Of a DNA stretch of 64,000 nucleotides, positions 41,653 to 51,821 are shown one piece after another. The stretch is from Paenibacillus sp. CC-CFT747 (GTDB lineage: Bacteria; Bacillota; Bacilli; Paenibacillales; NBRC-103111), in NCBI GenBank assembly GCA_030323305.1, contig CP106741.1:5558501-5622500 (forward strand). The letters run 5' to 3'. How positions within the stretch are numbered: position 1 is the stretch's first letter; every line of letters starts with the position of its first letter. The notes beneath the pieces are model-generated. The model was not told the DNA's origin. It did not search any database and saw only the letters and a program-made list of their open reading frames with translations. The translations under genes and the position numbers were made by a program.

Positions 41653-44600
41653 TCACTCCAGCATCTTTCCGATTTGATTTTGTTTCTGCTGAAGCCCGTT
41701 CAAGTCAACTTTCATCTCCAACGCGCTCTTCATTCCTTCGTAGTGCTCAGCTGCCGATTCCGTCAAAAGGGACCGCTGATTCTGGCGGGTCTCCACGTAT
41801 TGGGCTGCGTATTCGGTCTCGAATTCCTCTCTGTGCTTGTCAACGAATAGCTGGATCCAACCGTTGAAATCCGTTTCCAGTACGCTTCTGAGCTTCTGCT
41901 TGCCCTCCCCTTCGAAAAAGGCTTTGGCGTTCCGGAAATAGCCCGCCAGCCTCTTGATATCGGCTTCTCCTGCCTCTATCTGCTCCCGAACCTGCGGGGT
42001 GCGGAAAGCCGGCACCGGATAGTCCATTCCCGGATAAGTTCCCATTCGGGAGTGAAGCACGGCTTCATCGGAAGCAAACTGCTTGGCCAAGCTCTTGTTT
42101 AAATAGGACTCGATGCGAAGCGTGGTCGCCAGCACTTCTTGAGACAGGTCATAGGAAACGAGCCTCACGAGCTCGAACCAGGAGGAGCGCAGCGCCTGCT
42201 TGATATCCCGGCCGTCATCTTGAAGGGAGGAAGGATTAAACGCCATGGAATACAGCTCCCCGAAGCGGAAGGACAGCCGCTGCTTTACATAATACAGCAG
42301 CTCCTCAATCTCCTTCGTCAGCTCCTGCCGCCAATAAGGAGCTTCCCGGTCCTGGATTATCGTCAAAGCTTCCGAGTAGGCCGCGTTCAGGTCCCTTAGC
42401 TGCGCCTGCCGCTGCTCCTCGCTTTCTTGGGAGCGGCCGATCCATTCCGAAAGCTGCGCAGACGCCCGTGTAAGCTCCTGACGGGCCGAGCGCTCCGCCA
42501 TGTCGGTCAGTTCCCCGAGGGTGAAGCGGATAAAGTCCTCCTCAAAGACTGTGATTCCGGATTGCTGCAGCATCCGGCCGTCCCCGCTTTGCTTCGCCTG
42601 AACGGCGAGCTGGCTTGAGACGGGATACATCCGGGGATTTCGAACTCCGTGCTTGACCAGGTTGTCCTCCACATGACGGATGACCTGGCCAAGCTCTTCT
42701 TCATCCGCCGCGAGGTCCGAGGCATTGACGAGGAAGAACATTTTGTCCAGCTCGAAGGCATCCTTCACCCGGCCCAGTTGGAGTAGAAACTCCCGGTCCG
42801 CCTGGGAGAAGGCGTGGTTGTAGTAGGTTACGAACAGAATGGCATCCGCGTTCTTGATGTAGTTGAAAGCCACCCCTGTATGCCGGGCATTGATGGAATC
42901 GGCTCCGGGCGTATCGACGAATACAATCCCTTGATCCGTCAAAGGGTTGGAATAGTGCAGGCCGATCGTTTCCACAAAGCAGGATTTGCTCTCGTCCGCT
43001 ACATACTCGGCAAACTCGTTCAGACCTACCGTCTTTTCCTGCCCCAGGTGCTCCTTCGCCTGCTCCCAGCCTTTGTTAACCGCCTGAAGAAAAGAATAGT
43101 GAGGCTTTCCTGCCTCCGTCACCCGATCCGGGGTCAGGCCGCGGATGCTCCTTAAGCTGTCCTCCCAGCCGCCTCCCTCCACGCCTAGTACTTTCAAGGA
43201 GTGCTGAACCTCATCCAGCATATAAGCGGGGGACTTCATCCTTACCACAACCGTCCCATGCGGGTGTTCCTGGTCTACGGGAAGAATCATATTAATAGCC
43301 GCCGTTGTCGGATTAGGCGAAACCGGCAGGATTCTTTCCCCGAGAAGCGCATTGGCAAACGAGGATTTGCCTGCGCTGAAGGCACCGAACAAAGCGATCG
43401 TAAACCGGTTCTTCTCCAGCCTTTCCGCTTTATCAAGCATGGAGCGAACTTGCGATTTCATCGCCGGAATCTCCTGGAGCAGGTGAGCCGCTTCCTTCAG
43501 GCGGCCTGCGGAGGATTCCAACCTGCCCCGATGATGCCGGTCCGTCAGAAGCGAAGTCGTCCGGGAGGCAGCCGCCTGGGGAGGCTCCGCTGTCAGCACG
43601 GCGACAGAGGAAGCCGCCTTCCGTTCTGCCGCCGCTCCCGTTTCCGCGGCCGGCCAAGATTTACCGGCTTCTGTACCCGGGGCTTTCCCCGGCACCTCAC
43701 GGTAATCTTCCGGATGAGGAAGACGAGGAGCGTGCTCCTCCCTGTTCCGGCTAACGCCGCTTTCACTTGGTTAAGCTGCGTCTGTTCTTCCTGCTCCAGC
43801 TCCTGCAGCTTCCGGTAAGAGGCAAGCTTACCTTCCAGCCTTTTAAGCTCCTTCTCCAGCGCATCCGCTTCGGAGAGGGAAGAACGCTCGACGGCCGCCC
43901 GCAGCTCCTCGAGCAGTTCCATGGCCATTTTGCGGTAATCGGACTTGATTTCCGAAGCCATCAGCTTGGAATAGGTCATGGTGTACTCGTTGGAGAAGAC
44001 CGCCCCTGTACTCACCAGGGCGCTAAGCGTTTCAGGAGTCAGCTCTACGTGTAGGGCCTCCGCTTCTCCGAGCAGTCTGTCCTCTCCGGGGGCATAGGCG
44101 TTTACGAGCTTCTTGAGGTAATCCTTAAGATGCCATTCCAGGGCCGCTGTGACTTTTCCGCTGAAATCTTCGTGCAGAGCCGCCAGTCTGGCCTCGATTT
44201 CCCTTTGATTTTTGGCGGCGCTGGCAAACCAGCCTGTCTTGAAGCCCGGCCTGCGGCTCTCCAGATAATGATGGGCCAGATCCCGGGTTGGAGCTGGAAT
44301 GAGGTTGGCATTTTCCACTATGCTGTTGATTTCTTTCTTCCACTCGTTAAAAGCGCCACCGGCTTCTGCCGTTCGTCAGAAAGCTGCTTGGTCAACTTGT
44401 CGTAAAGAGCTGGAAGCGAATCTCCCTCCCCTGCTCGGCGTCCGCAGCCTGTTGAAGAGAAAGTTTCTCTTCCCGGTTGCTGTCCGTCAGGTAAGTGGCA
44501 TGCTGGGCCACCAAATGAAGCGCCGACCGGCGGACACTCCAGTCCCGCAGGGGCTCGGCTTCTTTCATGAGACGGTCCAGCAGCCAGACCAGCTTGGAGA

Positions 44601-45320
44601 ATTCATTGTGGGGATGATCCGGCTGCCGAAGAGACAGATAAAGGATTCCATCGGGGACGATGTTCCATCCGGCAAAAGCCTCTTCCACGCTTCTTCGGTA
44701 CTGCTCAAACGACAGCTCGGCTTCCCGGTGCTTGTCAATCTGATTGATAATCAGATAGAGGGCTTTCCCCAATCCTTCAGCATTTTCGTAAAAACCAGAT
44801 TCATTTCGGATTGAACGTGATTGTAATCCATGACGTAGAACACCACATCCGCCAGATGAAGCGCCGATTCCGTCGCCATCTTATGGGCATCGTCGGTGGA
44901 ATCGATACCCGGGGTATCCAGAAGCGCCGTATGGCCCTTGAGCAAGGGAATTGGATGGTGAATCTCCACCGATTCGATGTCGGTTCCATTCTTGCAGTAG
45001 GCGTCCAGTTCCTCCAGCGGGATCCGCTCCTCTGCCGCCCCGCTCCCTTCCGAACCGGCTCGATGGATGATCGCCGAAGGCTCGCCATGGCGGATCGTCA
45101 CCACATTCGCGCTGGTGGGAATCGGGCTGGAGGGCAGGAGCCGGGTTCCGCACAGCTTGTTAATCATACTGGATTTGCCTGCCGAGAAATGGCCGCAGAA
45201 GGCCACATAAAGCTCCTTCTCCTCCAGCTTCTTTCTTAACTCCCCCATCTTCTCGGCGTTACCTTTGTCTCCCGCCTGCCTCATTGAATCGGCGGCCCGG
45301 GAGATTGCTAGTGAATTCAT
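41653..45320 (-). CDS. dynA: Tandem dynamin-like GTPase (DynA family)
   Basis: Bacterial dynamin of about 1220 residues with two GTPase halves, as in B. subtilis DynA (YpbR). The first P-loop is GHFSAGKSS, with switch LLDTPGIDSTDD and NQID. The second is GAFSAGKSS, with FVDTPGADSIN and NASD. Long helical regions after each G domain form the stalk. DynA tethers and repairs membranes and helps cells survive pore formers and phage lysis. Four one-base losses break the frame (near 44770, 44405, 44355 and 43740). ATG 45320 follows GAGGAG. Confidence 0.9.
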
Positions 45321-45421
45321 TCCCCATTCTCCTCTACCCGTCTGTAACGAAATCTTCCCGTAACAAGGAAAAAGCAGCCTAGTCACAAGGCCGCCCTTCC
45401 TAAACCTATAGGGTGCTTCTC

Positions 45422-45697
45422 TTAGGACAGAAGCGCACTTTCTTTCTCCGGAAGGAAAATTTCGAACACGTCTCCATGCTGCAGGATGGTGATGTCCTTG
45501 TCCTTCACTTTCATAACGACTACTTCCGGCTTGGTTTTCATGCGTTCCAAATAATTCTCGGGAACTTCGCCGGATTCGCTGACCATGACACCTTCGATTT
45601 CTTTTTCTTCGTTATCCGCGAGCGGTGTACTCAGCACCGTTTCATATATATCGGAAAACAACTCAAAGTTTTTGGTGTAAACGGCAATACATTTCAT
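45422..45697 (-). CDS. Hypothetical 91-residue conserved protein
   Basis: No recognised domain. The protein starts MKCIAVYTKNFELFSDIYE and contains acidic patches (ADNEEKEIEG) and a hydrophobic end (DVFEIFLPEK). I recall similar short proteins beside nth in Paenibacillus, sometimes loosely named as transhydrogenase subunits, a name the sequence does not support. It lies 27 bases after nth on the same strand, so it is probably co-transcribed. Frame intact. Confidence 0.65.
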   Translation of the reverse strand: MKCIAVYTKNFELFSDIYETVLSTPLADNEEKEIEGVMVSESGEVPENYLERMKTKPEVVVMKVKDKDITILQHGDVFEIFLPEKESALLS

Positions 45698-45724
45698 CTC
45701 GATATCCCATCCTTAATTATTTTT

Positions 45725-46411
45725 CTATGTTTGGCTTGTAGGCTGATGTTCCTTAGTTTTCCTGCTCTTGGGCAACTTCATACGTTTTTTGCCGGCGGGA
45801 CATGTTTCAAGCAGTGGGCAAACCTCGCATTGGGGATTCTGGGCTTTGCAGTGATAGCGTCCGAAAAAGATAAAGCGATGATGGGCTAGCGACCATTCAT
45901 CCTTAGGAATCTTCTTCATCAGCTTCTTCTCCACCTCTAGCACCGAATCGGTTTCCTTGGCGAGACCGAGCCGTTTGGAGACCCGCTCGACATGGGTATC
46001 GACCGCGATGGCCGGAACGCCGAAAGCATTGGAAACGACCACATTGGCGGTTTTGCGCCCTACACCCGGAAGCTCGACCAGCTGTTCATGCTTTTCCGGA
46101 ATGCGGCCATCATATTTCTCCAGGATCATTTCACAGAGCTTCTGTATATTTTTGGCCTTGTTGCGGAACAAGCCGATTCGGCGAATATCTTGCTCGAGCT
46201 CCGACAAGGGCACGGACAAATAATCTTCGGGCTTCTTGTACTTCTCAAACAGGGATACCGTTACTTTATTAACCGTTTCATCCGTACACTGGGCGGACAG
46301 GAGGACGGCGATGGTCAACTCGAACGGATTGGAGTGATTCAACTCGCAATGCGCGTCGGGGAACATGGCAGCCATGGTGTCCAGAACCTGACGCATATGC
46401 TTGGAAGTCAT
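45725..46411 (-). CDS. nth: Endonuclease III
   Basis: DNA glycosylase/AP lyase that removes oxidised pyrimidines. The helix-hairpin-helix LPGVGRKTANVV carries the catalytic Lys 120, Asp 138 lies in AIAVDTHV, and the 4Fe-4S cluster motif is C-x6-C-x2-C-x5-C (from CKAQNPQCEVC). The residue numbers match E. coli Nth when ATG 46411 is used. The tail after the cluster is basic. Frame intact, about 228 residues. Confidence 0.96.
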   Translation of the reverse strand: MTSKHMRQVLDTMAAMFPDAHCELNHSNPFELTIAVLLSAQCTDETVNKVTVSLFEKYKKPEDYLSVPLSELEQDIRRIGLFRNKAKNIQKLCEMILEKYDGRIPEKHEQLVELPGVGRKTANVVVSNAFGVPAIAVDTHVERVSKRLGLAKETDSVLEVEKKLMKKIPKDEWSLAHHRFIFFGRYHCKAQNPQCEVCPLLETCPAGKKRMKLPKSRKTKEHQPTSQT

Positions 46412-46530
46412 CCTTGCTGCCCCACCTCCCTGCTGCTGACTTCGAACTTTCATTAAATTTCAGTCTATCGGAGTTTAACCCAATTATCAATGCCTTCCAT
46501 CCCAAAAAAACGAATTTTTTTAGGCAAAAA

Positions 46531-46561
46531 AAGAAGCCGCTTGTCCGGCAAACGGCTTCTT
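46531..46561 (-). terminator. Terminator of the amidase-GerMN operon
   Basis: Nine-base stem AAGAAGCCG/CGGCTTCTT with a 13-base loop. The minus-strand tail has seven T. It ends 22 bases after the GerMN lipoprotein stop. Confidence 0.8.
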
Positions 46562-46582
46562 GGCTCCCGTCCCAAGGACAGG

Positions 46583-47181
46583 CTAAGATTTCTTGATCGG
46601 ATGGTCCAGTCCGACATGACCCATCAAACTGTCTACGGCTTTGCCGTCCACCAAGAAATCCACGGCTTTTACTTCCTCGAATTGAAAGAGGGTTTTTTCA
46701 ACGCATCGATCAAAAGCTGCTCTCCGGGAGCTCCCAGTTGAGATTCCTTCGGCACCGTAAGATCAATGGTCAAGGTTCCTTCTTTAAGATCCGCCTTGTT
46801 GAAACTCATTCCTTCCGCAAGAGGCACGACTTGGGCATCCACCTTGACCTTCATTGTATTCAAAGCGGAAAGGTATTTGGAATTATCGGTCGTATAGCGG
46901 AGAGTAGACACTTTCTCCACAAGCTGACTTCCGTCCGCATTGCCGTAATAGACCTTGGCTTTGACTTCCTTCTCTTCCGTGGGAGGAGCCGTTTTGGCCG
47001 ACGGAGAAGGCGCCGTGCTCGGGCTTGCAGACGGGCTGACGCTAGGGCTAGGGCTGGTGCTAGGACTCGAAACCGCAGCCCCCTGCGTTTTGTCCGGGTT
47101 TTTGTTATTCTGTCCGCAGCCGGAGAAAACCGCAAGGGCACAGGCCGTCAGCAGAAGAAGCGGTAATGATTTGTTGGGCAT
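46583..47181 (-). CDS. GerMN-domain lipoprotein
   Basis: Exported lipoprotein of about 199 residues. The lipobox is VFSGC, followed by a Ser/Pro/Ala-rich linker of about 45 residues and a GerMN (sporulation/germination) domain (KAKVYYGNADGSQLVEKVS to GAPGEQLLIDALKKT). One base is missing in the A6 run near 46690 (minus strand); adding it restores the last 38 residues (ending HPIKKS). ATG 47181 has AAGGAGA nine bases upstream. It follows the amidase by 14 bases; the pair probably acts in cell-wall remodelling. Confidence 0.88.
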
Positions 47182-47195
47182 CGACGACACTCTCC

Positions 47196-48555
47196 TTAGT
47201 TCAGGTTCAGATACTGCTTGATACCATTGGCAATTCCGCCTGCCACCCGGTCCTGGAATGCGGCATTGAACATTTGCGGCTCGTCATTCGGACTCGAAAG
47301 GTATCCCACTTCAAGCAGCACCGCCGGCATATTCGTATATTTGACAACACGGAAATCGTTCTGTCTTACCTGGCGGTCAGGGAGCCCTGCTGCGGCAACC
47401 AAATTCTTGTGCATAATGTTGGCAAGCGACAGGCTTTCGGGTCTCCAGTAATAGGTTTCCGATCCGCTCGTGGAAGGAACCCATTTGTTCCCGTGAATCG
47501 ACACGAATACGTTGGCTCCCAGGTTGTTCGCGAACTCACAGCGTCCGTCAAGCGTCACGAACGTATCGTCGCTGCGGGTCAGATAAACCTGGATATTCGG
47601 GTTCTGATCCAGAATCTTCTTGACCTTCAGGACCATGGTCAGATTAAAGTCTTTCTCCTGCTTGCCGGAGATCGAAATGGCACCCGGATCCTGATCCCCG
47701 TGTCCAGCATCCAGCACAACCTTGTACTTCGCATTTTTCAGCTGCACCACGACTTGGCCTTTGGATCCGTCCTCAATCAGACTGTACCCCGATTTCACCT
47801 TAAGATCAACCACTACGCGGATGGTCGAGGTGGCGGGATCGTTCACGGCATAACGAATGGCTGAGATGGAAGGGTTCGCGGTCCACACTCCCCATCTGAC
47901 CGGCACCCGGTACCACGATGCCTGATCCGAAGGTAGTTCCCGGAAGGTCAATAACCAGCCTTTCGGGATTCGACAGGTACATCAACTTGCTTTTGATCGG
48001 TCCGCTGGCTTTGATGATGATTTGATCCCCGACCGATTCCATGGAAGTAATCTGGGGAACTCCCGGCTTAGGGGTTGGGGTTGGTGTCGGACTAGGTGTC
48101 GGTGTCGTTCCGCCATTAGACGGATCAGGAGTCTTTACGTAGACCGACTGGGTGGCGTCATCCCAATCCACAAGCAGTCCCAGTCTCTCCGCGACAAACC
48201 GCACCGGAATGAGCGTATTGCCCGCAAGCAGCACGGGAGCCGCTTCCAATGTGATCGCCTTGGAATTAAGGACAGCTTCTTTCTTGTTGATGACCAGCTG
48301 CATGTAAATGTCCGCTTTTTCTATGGTCACCATCTGCTTCGCTTGGTCCCAACTTACTTTGGCGCCCATGTTCTCGGAAATGATGCGTACAGGAACCATC
48401 GAATAATCGCCGATCTTGCGGGGAGCGACTTCCGGGTTTAACTGTTTTCCGTTGAAATAGAGCTTGATATCGGCTTGGGCGGCAAAAGTAAACTGGGGAA
48501 TCAGAACGGTGAGCAGGAGCAGCGACAACATGGAGACTAAAAGCTTTTTCATCAT
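47196..48555 (-). CDS. N-acetylmuramoyl-L-alanine amidase with copper-amine-oxidase-N and AMIN domains
   Basis: Zinc amidase that cuts the bond between muramic acid and the stem peptide. After a signal peptide come a copper amine oxidase N-type domain (about residues 28-140), a Thr/Pro linker and an AMIN-like segment (YLSNPERLVIDLPG). The Amidase_3 domain has zinc ligands in VVLDAGHGDQDPGA and SIHGN and the catalytic Glu in VLLEVGYLSS. The frame breaks near 47890. Here the fit needs two extra bases (or one fewer), unlike the single-base losses elsewhere. Two ATGs start the gene, at 48555 and 48552. Confidence 0.9.
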
Positions 48556-48628
48556 TCACCTCTGGGACTTAATAGATTCTGCGTGCGGACGATAGATTAG
48601 ACGAGCTTCCCGACAAAAAGTTGCGAAA

Positions 48629-48670
48629 AAATCCCCCATTGCCAGAAAATTCTGTTTCAATGGGGGATTT
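48629..48670 (-). terminator. Terminator of leuCD
   Basis: Thirteen-base perfect stem (AAATCCCCCATTG and complement) with a 16-base loop that itself contains CAGAAAATTCTG. The minus-strand tail is T-rich. Confidence 0.85.
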
Positions 48671-48695
48671 TCGGGTATTTTGTTAAGTTAGGCTC

Positions 48696-49301
48696 TTACT
48701 TATAAGCGATTCTTTGCTCGTTCTTCTGCTCGTAGGTGCTGATAGCATCGGCATGCTGAAGGGTAAGCCCGATGTCGTCCAGCCCTTGAAGCAGGAACTG
48801 ACGGCGGTGCTCGTCAAGGTCAAAGGAAATCGTCAAGCCTTGATCATCGGAGATCGTCTTGTTCTCGAGATCAACGGTCAGCTGGTAACCAACGTTGGAA
48901 GCCGTGCGCTGGAACAGCTCTTCCACCTGCTCTTCCGAGAGCTTGATCGGCAGAATTCCGTTCTTGAAGCAGTTGTTGTAGAAGATATCCGCGAATGAAG
49001 GAGCGATAACCACGCGGAAGCCGTAATCCATGATCGCCCAGGGAGCGTGCTCCCGGGAGGAGCCGCATCCGAAATTGGCACGGGACAGGAGGATCGAGGC
49101 GCCTTGGTAACGCGGCTGGTTAAGCGGGAATTCCTCGTTCACTTCCCCGTTCTCAAACCATCTCCATTCAAAGAAGAGAAACTGGCCGAAACCGGAACGT
49201 TCGATTCTTTTTAGAAATTGCTTAGGGATGATAGCGTCGGTATCTACGTTAACCCGGTCGACCGGAACAGCCAGACCGGTATGTTTTTTGAATGATTCCA
49301 T
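48696..49301 (-). CDS. leuD: 3-isopropylmalate dehydratase small subunit
   Basis: Swivel subunit of the leucine pathway isomerase. It has the family's VDTDAIIPKQFLKR near the N-terminus and the substrate loop FGCGSSREHAPWAI. Length of 201 residues is typical. It lies 19 bases after leuC, with which it forms the enzyme that converts 2-isopropylmalate to 3-isopropylmalate. Frame intact. Confidence 0.97.
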   Translation of the reverse strand: MESFKKHTGLAVPVDRVNVDTDAIIPKQFLKRIERSGFGQFLFFEWRWFENGEVNEEFPLNQPRYQGASILLSRANFGCGSSREHAPWAIMDYGFRVVIAPSFADIFYNNCFKNGILPIKLSEEQVEELFQRTASNVGYQLTVDLENKTISDDQGLTISFDLDEHRRQFLLQGLDDIGLTLQHADAISTYEQKNEQRIAYK

Positions 49302-49320
49302 AGAAAGGGACTCCTCTCGG

Positions 49321-50724
49321 TTAGTTGAATTTCCAGTCGCGGACGTCTACGAAGCGTCCTTGGATCGCAGCAGCGGCTGCCATTGCAGGAGAAACAAGAT
49401 GCGTGCGTCCTCCGCGTCCTTGACGGCCTTCGAAGTTACGGTTGGAGGTCGAGGCACAGCGGTCGCCCGGATCCAGTACGTCGGGATTCATCGCGAGACA
49501 CATGCTGCAGCCGGCATCCCGCCACTCAAAGCCCGCTTCCGTGAAAACCTTGTCGAGTCCTTCCTTCTCCGCCTGAATTTTAACGCGGCCCGAGCCCGGT
49601 ACCACGATCGCGTTTACTTTGGAAGAAACCTTGTAGCCCTTCGCTACGGAAGCAGCGGCACGCAGGTCCTCGATCCGTCCGTTCGTGCAGGAACCGATAA
49701 ACACCCGGTTGATTTCGAGCTCGCTCATCGGAGTTCCCGGAGTGAGGCCCATGTATTCGAGGGCTTTCTCGGCGGCTTTTCTTTCGTTCTCTGTTGTGAA
49801 ATCGGCCGGATTGGGTACCGTTGCCGAGATGCTCGTTCCCATCCCCGGGCTCGTTCCCCAGGTCACTTGAGGAATCAGGGAGTCGGCGTCAAAATCCACT
49901 ACGCGGTCGTAGACAGCACCTTCGTCCGTAACGAGCTTCTTCCACTCTTGGACGGCGGCCTCGAAAGCTTCACCTTGGGGAACGTATTCCCGTCCACGCA
50001 AGTAATTGAAGGTTGTTTCGTCCGGTGCGATCAGACCTGCGCGAGCACCCGCTTCGATGGACATGTTGCAAACCGTCATGCGCTCTTCCATCGACAAGCC
50101 TCGGATGGCTTCCCCGGTATACTCGATAACATAACCGGTGGCAAAGTCCGTTCCGTACTTGGCAATAACGCCAAGGATAAGGTCTTTAGCCGTTACTCCC
50201 GGATTCAGCTTGCCGTTGATGCGAACTTCCAGCGTCTTGGCTTTGGACTGCTGCAGACACTGGGTGGCGAGCACATGCTCCACCTCGCTCGTTCCAATCC
50301 CGAACGCCAGAGCACCGAAGGCTCCGTGTGTGGAGGTGTGGCTGTCGCCGCAGACGATCGTTTTGCCAGGGTGCGTCAGACCGAGCTCAGGCCCCATTAC
50401 GTGCACGACGCCTTGATCCACGCTTTTAAGATCATACAGCGTTACGCCGAAATCCGCGCAGTTCTTGCTCAGGGTGTCGATCTGCTGCCGGGAAATTTCG
50501 TCCGTAATATTGAAACGGTCCTTGGTTGGAACGTTATGATCCATCGTTGCGAAGGTCAGGTCAGGACGGCGCACCTTGCGGCCGGACAAACGAAGCCCTT
50601 CAAAAGCTTGCGGAGACGTTACCTCATGCACCAGGTGAAGATCGATATAAATGATGCTGGGCTTTCCTTCTTCCTGATAGATAACATGGTTATCCCAAAT
50701 CTTCTCGAACATTGTTTTTGCCAT
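49321..50724 (-). CDS. leuC: 3-isopropylmalate dehydratase large subunit
   Basis: Aconitase-type enzyme with a 4Fe-4S cluster bound by Cys in FIGSCTNGRIED and in GCSMCLAMN. The substrate segments CGDSHTSTHGAFGALAFGIG and SNRNFEGRQG are intact. ATG 50724 (MAKTMFEKI) follows AGAGGTGA at seven bases. No other leu gene is in the window, and the 125-base upstream region holds no T-box; a divergent LysR gene is the likely regulator instead. Confidence 0.97.
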   Translation of the reverse strand: MAKTMFEKIWDNHVIYQEEGKPSIIYIDLHLVHEVTSPQAFEGLRLSGRKVRRPDLTFATMDHNVPTKDRFNITDEISRQQIDTLSKNCADFGVTLYDLKSVDQGVVHVMGPELGLTHPGKTIVCGDSHTSTHGAFGALAFGIGTSEVEHVLATQCLQQSKAKTLEVRINGKLNPGVTAKDLILGVIAKYGTDFATGYVIEYTGEAIRGLSMEERMTVCNMSIEAGARAGLIAPDETTFNYLRGREYVPQGEAFEAAVQEWKKLVTDEGAVYDRVVDFDADSLIPQVTWGTSPGMGTSISATVPNPADFTTENERKAAEKALEYMGLTPGTPMSELEINRVFIGSCTNGRIEDLRAAASVAKGYKVSSKVNAIVVPGSGRVKIQAEKEGLDKVFTEAGFEWRDAGCSMCLAMNPDVLDPGDRCASTSNRNFEGRQGRGGRTHLVSPAMAAAAAIQGRFVDVRDWKFN

Positions 50725-50809
50725 TATGGTCACCTCTATAAAGATTACATTCTTGTTTTCTATTTTTACATATTAGCATTTCCTTCTTCATTGTTCCAAG
50801 ATATAATTA

Positions 50810-50824
50810 CTATAAGATTTATAG
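50810..50824. promoter_or_regulatory. Candidate LysR-type operator
   Basis: CTATAA-gat-TTATAG fits the T-N11-A dyad of LysR regulators. It lies 24 bases before the lysR-type gene in the leuC divergent region. A second CTATAAAGA half-site is near leuC at 50736. Confidence 0.5.
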
Positions 50825-50848
50825 GCAAAGATAATAAGAGGTGATCTC

Positions 50849-51739
50849 ATGGAACTCAGACAGCTTCAGTATGCCATCCAAATCGCCACCGAGAAAAATT
50901 TCTCCCGGGCCGCCGAGAAGCTGCATATCGCCCAGCCATCCCTGAGCCAGCAGCTGTCCAAACTGGAGAAAGAAATCGGAGTTCTTCTCTTTCAGCGCAA
51001 CACGAACTCCGTGGAAGTCACCCATGCCGGCTCCGTCTTCGTGGAGAAAGCCCAGATCATTCTCGACCGGGTCGCCCAGCTCAAGAAGGAAATGGAAGAT
51101 ATTTCCCAGATGCGCAAAGGCAAGCTGGTGGTCGGAAGCCTTCCTATCACCGGATCTCATATTTTACCGTTGGTTCTGCCTGTTTTTCATGCCAATTATC
51201 CCGAAATCGAGGTTGTTCTGATCGAAGATACCTCCGCCAATCTCGAATCCCTCATTTCGAGCGGTCAAACCGATATCAGCCTGCTGACGCTCCCTCTCGA
51301 GGAAGCCTCGCTATCTTGTCAAACTCTTATAGAAGAAGAGATCTGTCTGGCGGTTCCTCCCCAACATCCTCTCGCTCAAACAGACGAGAACCGGCGGATC
51401 AGCGTGGCCGACCTTAAGAATGAACCTTTTATTCTTCTGAAGAAAGGCCAAGGGTTCCGTACCATTGCCTTGGATCTTTGCCGCCGGCATGGGTTCGAGC
51501 CCCATATTGTTTTCGAGAGCAGCAATATTGGAACGGTTCAATCCCTCGTAGCCGCAGGGATGGGGATTGCCTTTGTTCCCTCGATGATCGCCAAACAGCA
51601 GGCCGGCTCCTTTACCCCCGTGTACCGGCATCTGGAAGGAGCCCCTTTCCGAACACTGGTGATCGCCTACCGGAAAGGACGCTATTTGTCCAAAGCCGCG
51701 GAGGCTTTCATCTCGACCTTGACCGATGTGGTCAAATAG
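50849..51739 (+). CDS. LysR-family transcriptional regulator
   Basis: Regulator of 296 residues. The winged helix is at the N-terminus (ATEKNFSRAAEKLHIAQPSL, SQQLSKLEKEIGVLLFQR), then a linker helix and a periplasmic-binding-like effector domain in two halves. AGAGGTGA precedes the ATG. It is transcribed away from leuCD and very likely controls it. B. subtilis has no exact counterpart at this place, so the effector (perhaps an isopropylmalate) is only a guess. Confidence 0.93.
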   Translation: MELRQLQYAIQIATEKNFSRAAEKLHIAQPSLSQQLSKLEKEIGVLLFQRNTNSVEVTHAGSVFVEKAQIILDRVAQLKKEMEDISQMRKGKLVVGSLPITGSHILPLVLPVFHANYPEIEVVLIEDTSANLESLISSGQTDISLLTLPLEEASLSCQTLIEEEICLAVPPQHPLAQTDENRRISVADLKNEPFILLKKGQGFRTIALDLCRRHGFEPHIVFESSNIGTVQSLVAAGMGIAFVPSMIAKQQAGSFTPVYRHLEGAPFRTLVIAYRKGRYLSKAAEAFISTLTDVVK

Positions 51740-51757
51740 ACGCTTCCCGTCCGCGAG

Positions 51758-51787
51758 AAAGCCGCCATTCCCATGGCGGCTTTTTTT
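51758..51787 (+). terminator. Terminator of the LysR-type gene
   Basis: Nine-base stem AAAGCCGCC/GGCGGCTTT with an eight-base loop and T7 at its end. Confidence 0.85.
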
Positions 51788-51821
51788 GGTGAAAAGTTTA
51801 ATCAAATCCTATTCCCAGAAG

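Noticed and set aside
41653..45320. A cluster of four small GTPase genes
   Set aside because: The pieces join by one-base corrections into a single two-headed DynA protein of the expected length.
49228..50844. Long plus-strand open frame (538 codons) opposite leuC and leuD
   Set aside because: It is the antisense shadow of leuC codons; no ribosome site and no recognisable protein features.
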